NCBI GenBank assembly: GCA_028753945.1
Contig: JAPNXP010000013.1
Coordinates: 744,001 to 808,000, forward strand
Length of the DNA stretch: 64,000 nucleotides
Source: Hexactinellida sp. DTS-2022
Lineage: Eukaryota > Porifera > Hexactinellida
Direction: 5' to 3'
Under the pieces are notes generated by a model. The model made no database searches and was not told the origin of the DNA. It was given only the letters and a program-made list of their open reading frames with translations. Shown here piece by piece: positions 10,572-21,427 of this stretch (its first letter is position 1; each line of letters begins with the position of its first letter). Both the position numbers and the translations under genes were made by a program.

Positions 10572-10615
10572 CCTAGCCCAGATTATACCCCCATGGGGGT
10601 ATAATCTGGGCTAGG
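10572..10615. repeat. 44-bp perfect palindrome
   Basis: Every base pairs from CCTAGCCCAGATTATACCCC outward from a central CCATGG to its complement ending GGGCTAGG. It is the second copy of the palindrome at 9387-9428, with the centre changed from TT to AT. Confidence 0.92.
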
Positions 10616-10620
10616 GGGGC

Positions 10621-11600
10621 CGACATCTACTGTAATACACTCATTATCTCAAAAAACAATTTCATCTCCACTCACCAACTATCACTATACACCCGAATTT
10701 TTGTCCTCAATATTATTGAGAACAAGAATATTCATACTCGAATAGGCCGAATTTCGAATCAACGAGTACAACGAGTCAAGCACATATATGTCCGGGATGT
10801 TTCAGATACATACACATACACATCATCTGTGGTCGCCTTGATGCTGAAGGAGAAGAAGGAATTGGTTGCTCAGTTTGGTGCCAGCATGTGATATGAGAAA
10901 AAAGAATGAGAGGTGGAATGAATTGAGATTGGGGATCAATTGAAGCCAAGAAAAACTCCATACTAGGATGCTTAGTAATTCTAGTAAAAATTCAAACAAG
11001 CACAGATAGGTGACTCAATTCTCATACCTATAACTTGTCCTGACAAGATGAACTCAATTGGCCCAAGAAATTTAACAGGCTGTATTACACAAAGAGACAA
11101 TGATCTATACACTTTGGAACAGTTTAGGGCACTCTTTCAACCAAGTACTTAAGGAATCAATTTAATATATGTCCATCTCATTTAGTTTCACCTGAAGATG
11201 TACCCCTCAGAACAATATCGCAAACAGAAACGATGCGCAAATCCTCACTAGGCATTGAGTCGGGTTCTGCGTGTAGATACAAGATAATATACAGAACAAA
11301 CAGATGCCCTTGCAAAAAAAGCATAGCGAAAATGCAACAGTAAATGCCCTGGAGGAAAAACATGCTTCAATTAATAAACATATAGATTTGGGAGCAGCTA
11401 GATAGCGTATTTTATATGTAGCCTTAAATAATATATTACTAGTTAACAATAAATGAATTGTTTGGGCATTAACTTTTAACAAACATATTTTGTTTTTTTG
11501 AAAAGTTGGGATTAGAGAAAATGTATTTAGAATTAGACGGGAGATTGACCTCCTAGGTTGAGCTCCATGTCACAGAATCTTTGACTGTATCTATATTAAC
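10621..11600. other. Gene-free stretch
   Basis: No gene is supported. At 10670-10720 there is a second copy of the sequence that precedes the 2A-like retroelement relic (see 3240-3725). Short minus-strand frames at 10776-11482 show no domain signatures. Confidence 0.5.
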
Positions 11601-11614
11601 AATTACAAATATTA

Positions 11615-11830
11615 AATGAATATAACCCGATTGTAATCTAGAAATTTGACAAATATGATTGGACACGTTGTTATCAAGTAATTGATCAAAAGTTTACAAT
11701 TTAGCAGCCCATTATCTAAAATATGTACTTCCAGTGTGTGTACACTTGTTGTAATGCACTTAATTAAAAGTGACTTCTCAAAGTGCATATACAACCAGTG
11801 TACGTACATGTACACCGACAGTGCATATAC
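11615..11830 (-). repeat. Dispersed repeat, copy 2
   Basis: Inverted copy of 2475-2705, sharing GATTGTAATCTAGAAATTTG, TATGATTGGACACG and AATTAAAAGTGACTTCTC. Confidence 0.7.
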
Positions 11831-12133
11831 ACTGCACAGTGTACACTTAATTAACTAAGTACATACTATAATTACCTACGTGTAAGATACAACAATATCT
11901 ATTAGTGAATCTGGCGGTAGATAATATTTACGTAACTAATTTATAATAGCTCGTAATAAAATAACCCGATTGTTGTGTTTGTCTGTTTGTTCAGATTCCG
12001 TTTGTCAATTTGGATAAATAGCAAATAACATTGAGCACTCAACAAAAGTTCGTAGTGTGACAAACCAACAACATATGATAGTCACTTAAATTGATTACAA
12101 ATATAACATGGCAACAACCTTATATGTATTTTG

Positions 12134-12225
12134 AATGGCGGAACTTTCGTCCCCGGAATCTTCTTCCCGGAATCTTCGCCCCGGAATTTTCGTCCCGTGG
12201 AATTTTCGTCCCCGGTATGGTCCCC
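12134..12225. repeat. CCCGGAATTTTCGTC tandem words
   Basis: Four to five degenerate copies of a ~17-bp word CCCCGGAATCTTCGT. Related words (GGTCCCxGACCAATTTTCC) form a larger repeat cluster at 17430-17960 and at 13915-13990. Confidence 0.65.
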
Positions 12226-12289
12226 TTAGGAAATGACTTAATTTAATATAGTTTAATTAATAATTGAGTATACAAACGAAAATAAGTAA

Positions 12290-12802
12290 TTAAAAGCTAA
12301 AGTTGTAGGCAATACCCCTATGGTAAGTTAAAGTATCTCGATTTTCATAATCGGATACGAATGCTTGAATGCGCTCATTGCGGTCAATTTCCTTCTTTGT
12401 GTGAACCCTTGTCTCACCAGCCTCCCATTTTGTTAAAATTGCTTCCTGAAGCAACTGTTCACGCTGCAATACTTTAAGTAATTTACAGATTGTAGGGTGG
12501 GAGCAGGCAATACTGGTCTGAAATGCATTATGCCATCCCTCAACATTATTTGTAGTGCGGGATAGATGTTCTTTGACCCTTTGATACATGCTCCAAATTC
12601 TAATGGGAATTGGGGGATTCGTCTACTTTGATCATGGAGCCGTTTTCCTATGTACGTTTCCTCAAAATATTGTGCAACAGTGATCGCTTGCTCCGGGAAT
12701 TCTGTCATCAGGCTAATAAAGCAATCAGGAACATCTTGCTCAGGGACGAAAGCAAGACGTGGGCTAAAGAATCTTAAGAATATCCAGGTGGCCTTGTCCT
12801 GC
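12290..12802 (-). pseudogene. MULE transposase C-terminal relic
   Basis: The minus strand reads SPRLAFVPEQDVPDCF, then VAQYFEETYIGKR, then, after a one-base frame change, SMYQRVKEHLSRTTNNVEGWH. This is the C-terminal part of the Mutator-like (MULE) transposase domain often found with FLYWCH zinc fingers; the RTNN-x-EGWH motif is diagnostic. The N-terminal zinc finger and the first catalytic residues are absent, and the frame is broken near 12590. A second relic of the same class lies at 25680-26960. Confidence 0.8.
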
Positions 12803-12829
12803 AGAAAGTCGTTGTACTAGATACGATGG

Positions 12830-13590
12830 TGATTTTTTTCTCGTTTAGTTTATATGTCGATCTATGCAACCGCAGGTGGAATAAGCTTTTCACACGTTTT
12901 ACAAATTATATTGTCTAATAGTACTTCGTTGCTCCGGAATGTCAAAGTCAAACTGAAACTTAATTCAATTTCAATTGAAAGTGAAAATGGATTTTTCTAT
13001 TTATACCTTTTACCCCAGGGCAACGAAAGTTAAATCGTCATGAAATTCCTTGAAATCTCAAGAAAAAATGTTCGTAAATCACGAGAACTTTTGAAGATAA
13101 ATAAGTCTGCTACATCTACGTATATCTAATAATAAAACATACTTATAGAAAATTATAATTCATTGATCTAACTATTTCGATTTTGCTGTATTATTGCATA
13201 CATTGGGTCAATACGAGATTCGCAGGAAGAAATTTGGTTGATATAAGTACAAAAATAAGCGTATGCTAATTGTAGATATTTTAATATGCTAAATACTGAT
13301 ATTGCATCGTTCTATTCATGATAGATTCAAACAAATAGCATATATTTTCAGTCTCCCACTTTTCACCCGCTTTTTCATCTTCGACCTCCCGATTTTTTGG
13401 TAAAACTCCCGTCAAAAATGATAAAACCTCTCGATTTTTGGTTTCTAGAGGTTGGCATCCCTGTCTAATCTAATGCGCAAGCGCACTGTATATTTTAGTA
13501 AAAAATTGTTGGAAATTTCGTCCTTCTGTGGAAAATGGGTCCTCTGATGTTTACGTTTTTTTAGTAAATCAATAATTAACTATAATCAAC
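12830..13590. other. Gene-free stretch with hAT-MITE remnant
   Basis: No gene. At 13350-13462 CTCCCGxTTTT words and a terminal AGGTTGGCATCCCTG resemble a diverged copy of the hAT-like MITE at 4538-5092. Confidence 0.5.
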
Positions 13591-13591
13591 T

Positions 13592-13910
13592 GGATGGAAG
13601 ATGAGATTTTGGAGGCTCAAGATCTGATACAAGACGTATACCATTTCCTGAAAAGTGGATCTTACCCTCAAACTCTACAACGTGTCAATCACTACATACG
13701 TATCATACATTTTTATGAAGAAGGATTGGAAAATACGGGTCATTGTTAATGCTGAAGAGTTGCACAATATATTAAATGCTTGTCACGTTCACCCGACTGC
13801 TGGCCACTTGCGAAAATCGAGAACAATCTACAGTTCTAATAAAGGAACGGTTTATGCGGAATGGGATTGCCAAGGATGTAAGGACTATGGTGAGAAACCA
13901 AATTTTTAAG
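13592..13910 (+). pseudogene. Integrase zinc-binding (H2C2) domain fragment
   Basis: The frame reads ILEAQDLIQDVYHFLKSGSYP, then after a frameshift VIVNAEELHNILNACHVHP and TAGHLRKSRTIY, then a C-rich tail (WDCQGCKDYG). The order HxxxxH...CxxC, with NILxACHxxPTxGH, is the zinc-binding region before the catalytic core of retroviral-type integrases as found in gypsy or Ginger-type elements. The catalytic domain is missing; the sequence runs into an unrelated repeat after 13910. It is a dead fragment. Confidence 0.65.
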
Positions 13911-14229
13911 TGAAAAATGGTCCTAGGACCAAAATTCCATGGAATATATTGGTTCCCTGAACAGTTTTCCCAAAGATTGGTCCGGGTACCAAATTAATTA
14001 TCCAGTCTCAGGCCTACTACGTAGTAGTCAGCACAGTAAAAATCACAAAAATCAAAACATCTTCGTTTCTTTCTAAGAAAGCTAGATACTCTTCTACTCT
14101 GTACCGACTACTTGCATTTTCCCATTTTTGAAATCATTTCGATGGTTAGTTATTATTCTGATTTCTATCGAAGCACAAAGAAAATCAATTGCGAGACATT
14201 ACAGAGAAGTTGAAATATCTTGAGAAGTA

Positions 14230-14730
14230 TCTTTAGAGCAATAATTATAAATGAATTAATAAAGTGGCTGAGAGACGGTATTGAAAGATAACGAGAATCG
14301 TATTGAGCATTATAATGAACAATGAATTAATAAGGTGTGGCAAGATAATATTGAAATATAACTTTTGAGAAGCGTGTTCAGCAATAATTATTAATGAATT
14401 AATAATGTGCGGCTGAGAGACGGTATTGAGAGATAATGAGAAGCTTATTGAGCAATTTATAATGAACAATGAATTAATAATGTGTGGCAAGATAGTATTG
14501 AAATATAACATTTGAGAAGCTTGTTAAGTAATAATGAATAATGAATTAATAATGTGCGGCTGAGAGACGGTATTGAGAGATAATGAGAAGCTTATTGAGC
14601 AATTTATAATGAACAATGAATTAATAATGTGTGGCAAGATAGTATTGAAATAATACATTTGAGAAGCTTGTTAAGTAATAATGAATAATGAATTAATAAT
14701 GTGTGGCTGAGATACAGCATTTGAAGATAA
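14230..14730. repeat. 147-bp tandem repeat, ~3.4 copies
   Basis: The word GGCTGAGA starts at 14265, 14411, 14558 and 14705, spaced 146, 147 and 147 bp. Each unit carries two half-similar parts with ATGAATTAATAATGTG and GAGAAGCTT-GTTAA or TATTGAGC. No coding role is seen. Confidence 0.88.
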
Positions 14731-14980
14731 TAATTAAGGGAAAATTCCAAAAATACTCAACTTTTTTAAAAAATTCCAAATATACTCAACTTTTTACCGA
14801 CACTCAAATATAAAACTAGATATTTCCGAATCTACTCAAGTTTTTAAAAATAATTCCAATTCTACTCAAGTTTTTCAAAATAATTCCAATTCTGCACAAG
14901 TTTTTTTAATAAATTCCAAATCTACTCAACTTTTTAGTAAATTCACAGATCTACTCAGGTTTAGAAAGGCTATATTTGGT

Positions 14981-15245
14981 CTATTTTATATATTAAATCA
15001 CAATGTTTTTGTGTTTGTTTGTTTGTTTGTTTGTTCAGAATTGATTGAGGAACTGGTAAAAGCTACAGACTTGAAATTTGGCTGGGGGGGTAGGGAATAC
15101 TGTTTGTACAAATAAGTTCAATATCTAAAAATAATATTCACATCTTCCATCACAAAATGTGTCAAAACCTTTAGCCAATTAAATTCAAGGGTTGTCCAGT
15201 ATGGATTAGCAGCTAGCATTTAATTAGTATAATTGAATGCTTTAG
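14981..15245 (+). mobile_element. Helitron-like element, 5' fragment
   Basis: Starts TCTATTTTATATATTAAATC, followed by (TTTG)n and TCAGAATTGATTGAGG. Further on, GCCAATTAAATTCAAGGGTT matches the tandem copies at 4222-5937. The hairpin-rich 3' end was not found. Confidence 0.5.
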
Positions 15246-15765
15246 TGTCTGTCAATTGTTAAGTGTGCATTATAGAATACTGAGACAGTAATCTAATTGG
15301 TCGAGAGGAAGTTCAGGCATCGAATCAGTTATTTGTGTTCTGTCTTTCTAGCCATACATTTCTAACATTCCATTGTGTTATTTGATATCAAATTATTATC
15401 AATCAATTCAATAACTTCTCCACATCCCAAAGTTAGGAGTCCACTGGGTCAGTGTCTTAATGATATTTAATTTTATATTTGGAGTGGTTACGGACAAGCT
15501 TTAATATCTAGAAAATTATCTGTTCAAATTAGCATAAATATCCAAATCATTTACTCTTTATAAACCTGTAGAGCTAGGATCCACGGATATAAATAGACAG
15601 CTAGGGCCACACATCAATAATGACATTTAATTTGAAAAGGAACATGCTTGAAATACAAGAGTGGGCCGCAGCCCCGAGTACAAGTTGTAAGGACGCGCGT
15701 AGTGCAGACGAGCACTTTGTACTAATAAATATTTGTGTATGGGATCTCCATACTAGTTTCAATAG

Positions 15766-15895
15766 TCCAATAAAACTTGAGCATATTTGGAATATTCCAA
15801 TAAAACTTGAGTATATTTGGAATAATCCAATAAAACTTGAGTATATTTGGAATAATCCAATAAAACTTGAGTATATTTGGAAAAACTTGAGTATA
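15766..15895. repeat. 30-bp tandem repeat x4
   Basis: Unit CCAATAAAACTTGAGTATAT plus TTGGAATAAT, four near-identical copies. It is part of the right arm region of the foldback element. Confidence 0.9.
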
Positions 15896-15924
15896 TTTAC
15901 AAATTAGTTGAGTATTGTTGAGTA

Positions 15925-16473
15925 TACAGTCTACTCCGCTTAATTGGGACACGTTTGTTCCAGGCCTCTTGTCCCAATTAAGCGGAGATCCCAATTAACC
16001 GAAAATATTCTGCAAAGTAGTGATCTACCTACGATTTACCACAATTTTAGTTTTAAACATGTTATAACGATTCCACCAATCCTGCGTAAACTTGATTCTA
16101 CTCAAACGCATAGCATGACCCTTAATATTCTGTGGACCGTTTTAAATTATGCCTGAACCAAAGTTCATAATCCCATGTGAATTTCGATTTACACAATTTC
16201 AATAATAAAATTGGCCCTATTAGGTATTTTGTCATGCCTTAATGAGAATTGACCAAGATTATTTAAATTTGTTTTGATCAATATTAACTTTATATTTTTC
16301 GAGGACAATTTTGTACCCAATTTGTTGATTTTGTCCCAATTAAGCGGAGTTTGTCCCGATTAACCGAATATTTTAGTATTAGCTTCTATGGAAAGGATTC
16401 GGTTCTTGGGGAGTTGTCCCAATTAAGCGGCTGTCCCGATTAACCGGTGTCCCAATTAAGCGGAGTACACTGA
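15925..16473. mobile_element. pogo-like MITE (CCCAATTAAG family)
   Basis: Left end TACAGTCTACTCCGCTTAAT and right end ATTAAGCGGAGTACACTGA. The words CCCAATTAAGCGGAG and CCGATTAACCG recur several times inside. It lies in the foldback element at 14738-16516. Confidence 0.75.
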
Positions 16474-16519
16474 TTTGGAAATTTTCAAAAAAGTTGAGTA
16501 TTTTTGGAATTTTCCCTAA

Positions 16520-17430
16520 TAATTAATAATACATAGTATGTATATAACGCTGTGACTGAGATACATGCTGACCATAATAATCAACAGCTGGACACTGTGA
16601 GCTGAGGGATTTAAAGATCCTGATGTTCCTTAAAATCACCACAAACATGTTTTGGAGATACATACTATATAGAAATATTTGTAGTTATTTCTCCCAGATA
16701 TCTCAAGGTCCAACGTTTGCTTGTTCTTGTTATGGATGCCTCCATTTCAGGAAAAGAGTATCTTCTTAAGTAAGTATGAAATAGAGACTAGCACTAGCGA
16801 GACGATGGTATAGTTGAATTTACTATATAGGCAGCATTTCACAAGAATAAAAAATCTGCCCCCAAAAATACCCACAGGCCACAGTAACTCATTTTGGGGG
16901 AGTCCCCCTCAAATTTTTGTTTTGATTTGTAGAATTTGGGATTTCCCCAAGGATTTTTAGAGTGTTTGTTGCAGTGTAAACGCGTACCCAATATAAACGC
17001 GTTGAGACCTGTACAGGGATCTATTGATGCTATTAAATTCAACTTAATGAGTTCATACTTGCAAATCTATTTGAGTCATTTCCCTGTACAGGCTCCAATT
17101 TTCCCCAGTACATTGGCTAAGATCCCTGGACGCCCCCAAATCCTTTTCTTCCCCGCTTCGCTCGCTCGTCTAGGATGTCAATCTACACTTATACTGAAAC
17201 GAATTAAACTTTACCAAAACCTTTTATGACGTGTGTCAAGATATACGATCATGTTATTTATTCTTTTTAAGTTAATCAAAATAATCACTTAGGAACGGAG
17301 AAAATATTTAATAATATAGACTGTAGAGGGAATCCCTGTAGTCTTGAATAGGGAGATGCTAATTTATACAAAACAAACTGCTACATTTTGAGGGTGTAGG
17401 CATTTTAGGTATTATTCGACAGACTGTCAC
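16520..17430. other. Gene-free stretch
   Basis: No gene. Frames on both strands at 16839-17229 overlap each other and show no domain features. The rest is AT-rich spacer. Confidence 0.45.
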
Positions 17431-17960
17431 TGGAAAATTGATCCTGGGGACAATATTCCAAGAAAACTGATCCTAGGCAGTGGCGTAACCAGGATTTTCA
17501 TAAGGGGGGTACTAAGGGCCGAATTTAAGGGGGGTGCTATGGGTGTTGAAACTTAGGGCCTGCACCGAAGCCCATCTGACTATTAATACAGCCGTGCTTG
17601 ATCACCCAGCTAAGGGGGGTGCTCTAGCACCCTGAGCACCCCCCCTGGATAAGCCACTGCTAGGACCATTTTTCCATGGAATATTGGTCCCAGATACTAA
17701 TTCTTTCGGGAAAAATTGGTCAATGGGATTAATATTCCATGGAATTTTGGTCCCGGATCAATTTTTGGGGGCCAAATTTCCAGTGACAGGCTAATTCAAA
17801 AAGGTTTTTGGTCCCAATATTGTGAAAAATCGCCTAGGCTACTATTCTAGTAAATACGTTAACTAAATTAACACAAACCTCAGAGGGATCAATTTTCCAC
17901 AGAAGAACCAAATTTCCATGAAAACTTTGGTCCCCGGACCAATTTTCCAAGGGGACCAAA
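17430..17960. repeat. GGTCC-GGACCAATTTTCC repeat cluster with nested MITE
   Basis: Degenerate words such as GGTCCCGGACCAATTTTCCATGGAA recur in both orientations. A MITE at 17468-17650 splits one of them: ends CAGTGGCGTAACCAGG and CCTGGATAAGCCACTG, with CTAGG repeated in the flanks, hAT-like. Confidence 0.6.
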
Positions 17961-18522
17961 ATATCCGTGACAGGACAAATGTCAATCAATAATTTTTCCA
18001 AAATAGTAATCCATATACAAATTTAATGCATCCCTAAATAATACGCCTGGACAGAACAACCAAAATGGTTGAAATCCCTGTAGAGTACAGGAATCCCTGT
18101 ACGGTTCACAGGAATGGACTGTTAGTCATATAATAGTTACACCTTATAGAATATTCTTAGTTATTTTGGAAATTTTGGTTCATACTTCTAAACAGATGTT
18201 TTACAAACTCAATGCATTTATTACTCTAGAACTGTTACCTGTGATTATAGCTAGAAGTTTTTTTTATGGCTGAACGAATATTCGAAATGTAACGAATGAA
18301 CCTTTTTTCTAACGAAAGAATATTCGAATATTCGTTCGTTTTATGACTAAGCATTAAATAAAATTTAAGACTCAAAATACATTACATAGGTTGAACCGAA
18401 TATTATTTTCCGAATATTTGATATTTGGTTGCCAACCTGATATCACTGTATCAGTATTGGTACACTGTTCTGTTTCGTTCTCCCGACCGAATATTATCAT
18501 AATTCGTATTCGTTAGTGTATT

Positions 18523-18700
18523 ATACGGCCATTTGTAAATACGCTCCTAATCCTGGCTGATCCAATTTTCATACGCCTAAATCACATATTAATGTTACAG
18601 TATAGGAAAAGATTCCAATTTTTCGCGATCCTAATTTTTTTTTCCCAAAAATCATAATCCAAAGGAGCGCGCACTACCCTCACTGGAGCGCACTCCTTTT
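18523..18700. mobile_element. MITE-like repeat (CGCTCCTAAT family), copy 1
   Basis: Homologous to 53750-53915 in the LOXL gene. Shared blocks include GCCATTTGTAAATACGCTCC, TACGCCTAAATCAC and GGAGCGCG near the end. GGAGCG and CGCTCC words at the two ends are inverted. No coding sequence. Confidence 0.65.
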
Positions 18701-18927
18701 AAAATATAACTAATCCAATACAAAATTACCTAGAGTAACCACGAAACATCGATAGATTGGATAATTAGAGCATGAAGAACGTACAATTACATCATATAAA
18801 CTAGGGCACGTGTAATTTGGTATTAATTATTTATAAATAATGTAATAATATGAACCTAACAAAGTTACCATGCGGTTTCCGCAGTTTTTTAGCGCGAATC
18901 AGAATTAGTTAATTAGATTTATTTAAC

Positions 18928-19015
18928 ACGAGCCCTTCGGCCTCGGTCGCTTTACAACTGATCGGTGCTACGCACCTCAAGTTAACGGCCGCTATTAGGC
19001 CTTTCTCCTCACAAA
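18928..19015 (-). mobile_element. Helitron-like element, 3'-end fragment
   Basis: ACGAGCCCTTCGGCCTCGG, then GTGCTACGCACCTCAAGTTAA and GGCCGC, is the reverse of the 3' end of the element at 19029-19637. It lies head-on to that element. Confidence 0.55.
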
Positions 19016-19028
19016 ACAATTGACTACA

Positions 19029-19637
19029 TCTATATTATTAAATCTCGATTGTTGTTTGTTTGTGTGTGTGTGTGTGTTTGTTTGTTTGTCCGGATTGTAT
19101 TAAAGTGATTGGGGGAATAGAAACCGCAATTAATATTGGAATATAAACTACTTTCAAATGTTATAATAGGTAAACAAATGTTATTAAGGTAAACAAGTAT
19201 GCTGAACACGAATTTCGCGTTTATAAATTTCTCATATTAATATTTGTTGTTGTTGTTTACACAAACAGGTAAACAAATTTATGAAATTCGAAATCAACCT
19301 AGAAGTTTGCTTTCAAAGGGTATTATAGGTAAACAAGTGTGCTGAACACGAATTTCGCATTTTTTAATTTCAAATATGAATATTTGTTGTTGTTATGTTG
19401 TTTACCAAAAATATGTAAACAAATTAACGAAAAATTCAAAATCATTCTAGAAGTTTGCTTCCGACGGGAATTATTCGTAAACAAGTTAAAACTATGGAAA
19501 TGGTAGAAAGAGTTGTATATAACTTCCTCTAACATTTTCCATGGTAGCAATGGTGGGGAGTAAGGCCGCATAGCGGTCGTTAACTTGAGGTGCGTAGCAT
19601 CGATCTGTCGCAAAGCGACCGAGACCGAAGGGCTCGT
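19029..19637 (+). mobile_element. Helitron/Helentron-like element, complete
   Basis: Starts TCTATATTATTAAATCTCG, followed by TG/TTTG runs. It carries two ~140-bp subrepeats (GGTAAACAAGTATGCTGAAC..., TTGTTGTTGTTTACACAAA) and ends in a structured segment: CTTAACTTGAGGTGCGTAGC, CGCAAAGCG and a terminal CGAGACCGAAGGGCTCG hairpin. No terminal inverted repeats and no ORF. A full reverse-strand copy is at 28557-29161. Confidence 0.55.
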
Positions 19638-19639
19638 AA

Positions 19640-19965
19640 GTAATATTTGCCATGGTTATATACTTATAATACCCATTGAAAGCTAACTTCTAGGATTATT
19701 TTAATTTTATTAATTTGTTTACCTATTTTGTGTAAACAACAACAACAAATATTTATATTATAAATTTTGTGAATACGAAATTTGAGTTTAGCATACTTAT
19801 TTCCTATAATACCCGCTGAAAGCGAACTTCTAGGTTGATTTTGAATTTTCAGAAATTGTTTACTTATTTGTGTAAACAACAACAATAAATAATCACATTC
19901 GAAATTTGTAAATGCTAAATTCGAAATCAGCATACTTGTTTACCTATCATAACATTTATAATAGC
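19640..19965 (-). repeat. Subrepeats of the Helitron-like element, inverted
   Basis: Two ~140-bp units in reverse orientation (TTGTTTACCTATTTTGTGTAAACAACAAC and GCATACTTATTTCC... words) directly follow the complete element, so 19180-19965 can form a large imperfect inverted repeat. Confidence 0.6.
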
Positions 19966-20129
19966 CAATTATGCAAATTGTCTGGTTGGTATGATGGCAT
20001 TATGCAAATTGCTAAAAAAAACAGCATTTTGCATATTGCCTGGGCATTATGCAAAATGCCCAGTTTCGAAAATGCCCATAACATATAACTTATGTCAAAT
20101 ACAGAGTGAATGAAGTATAATTAATTACG

Positions 20130-20325
20130 TCAGTATATTTATAGTGCAAGAGGATTCTTGCAGAAGGAAATATAATCACATAATCTTTCGTTGTTATGGA
20201 ATGAAAATCTTAGTTTCAATTGGAAAATAAAAGCCTACTCGGTCTCACAAGTTGAATCAATATAATTATCGCAAGTTTGGAACAATAGAATTTGATTTAA
20301 CACCTTAAATTGAACTGAAGTGTTA
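20130..20325 (+). repeat. Dispersed ~160-bp repeat, copy 2
   Basis: Homologous to 3985-4150 with a ~30-bp insertion near 20235. No gene is seen from 19965 to 20650. Confidence 0.6.
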
Positions 20326-20661
20326 GTAAACAAAGGAAATTTGCAACCAATTCTGACACAAACGAAACCAATTTTATAATTCGTGCACTTTGACAAAGTG
20401 TGAATTAAATTATTTATCGAATGCATATAAATTGAATATTCGAGCACCATTTATTGTTCCGGTTGTTACATTAAACAGGTGTATAAATGTGTCCCAAAAA
20501 TGTAATCAAAAATCGTGACCCCAGGTGCACATCTGTATCCCAGGAGACACCTATCCTGAAAATTAAGTTCTTAGTTAATAAACTCTGTTCTGTTGAGAGG
20601 ATACGGACTAATAAGTAACCAAGGTAGTAAGATTAGAACTGGGCCACTATAGTATAGTAAT

Positions 20662-20950
20662 AATATGAGTGTTGGATGATTCCACTTTCCCAATCTTCAG
20701 TTCTTGTTTGTTATTCTTTGCAGCCATCGGTTCAGCATCTGTTTCCTTCTTTACAGAAAGGTTAGGAGCGAAATCTCTCATCATCCTACTCCTTCCCAAC
20801 GCATTAGGATGGTTACTCATAGCTTTTGGTGATCATTGGGCAGTTATGTTGTTAGGTAGAGTTCTGACTGGTGTGGCGATTGGTGGTATTACAGGTCTCA
20901 TTTCTTTCTATATATCAGACTTGGCTACCAAAGGGAGGTCTAGGTCCTAA
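20662..20950 (+). pseudogene. SLC2-like transporter internal fragment
   Basis: It matches residues ~48-140 of the intact transporters (VLDDSTFPIFSS through YISDLATK), with one codon deleted in the LPNALGW region. It ends abruptly in unrelated sequence followed by a stop. It lacks the start region and everything after TM4, so it is non-functional. It is closest to copy 1 (AFGDHWAVMLLGRVLTGVAIGG is shared). Confidence 0.9.
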
Positions 20951-21427
20951 CTCGATAATTACATTTTATGAATGTCGTGAGTCGTAAATGACAACTTTTT
21001 TGTACATTGACTTGAAAAAAGTGGTACCTTACTTCTGTAAGCCTAGTATGTGTTACAGAATTTACTGATTCTAATAACTAGTTTTCCTGACCTTGTAAAA
21101 GTTTTCAAGCAATTTCCCTAATTACAAACAGGCTTTGGCGATCGGCTTGTAAGTATATAAATTTGTATATTCGGTATTATTAATTTATTATTTATGAAGA
21201 AATACGTGTTAAAATGCTTCGGTTCTGTTTAGGAGTGTAATAATTAGCAAATTATATTTTCCTAAGTTTATTTCAGTACTGACATTTCAGTTTTTTTTGT
21301 TTTTTTGAACTTGCATATTTCAAATCCATAAATCCATTGAACCTATTACTGTGATGCTTAACTGGCGAATGCGGTCCTAATCCTCATCTTTTCATTAGTC
21401 TAGTCCAGAATAGATTTATTCCTAACT

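Larger units (their letters stand above)
14738..16516. mobile_element. 1.8-kb foldback element with nested insertions
   Basis: Left end GGGAAAATTCCAAAAATACT and right end AGTATTTTTGGAATTTTCCC are exact complements over at least 20 bp, flanked by TAA on both sides. Arms consist of repeated AAATTCCAAATCTACTCAACTTTTT-type words (14738-14950) and AAACTTGAGTATATTTGGAA words (15766-15900). A Helitron-like 5' fragment (14981-15245) and a pogo-like MITE (15925-16473) lie inside. The TAA duplication would fit PIF/Harbinger, but no transposase is present. Confidence 0.7.
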
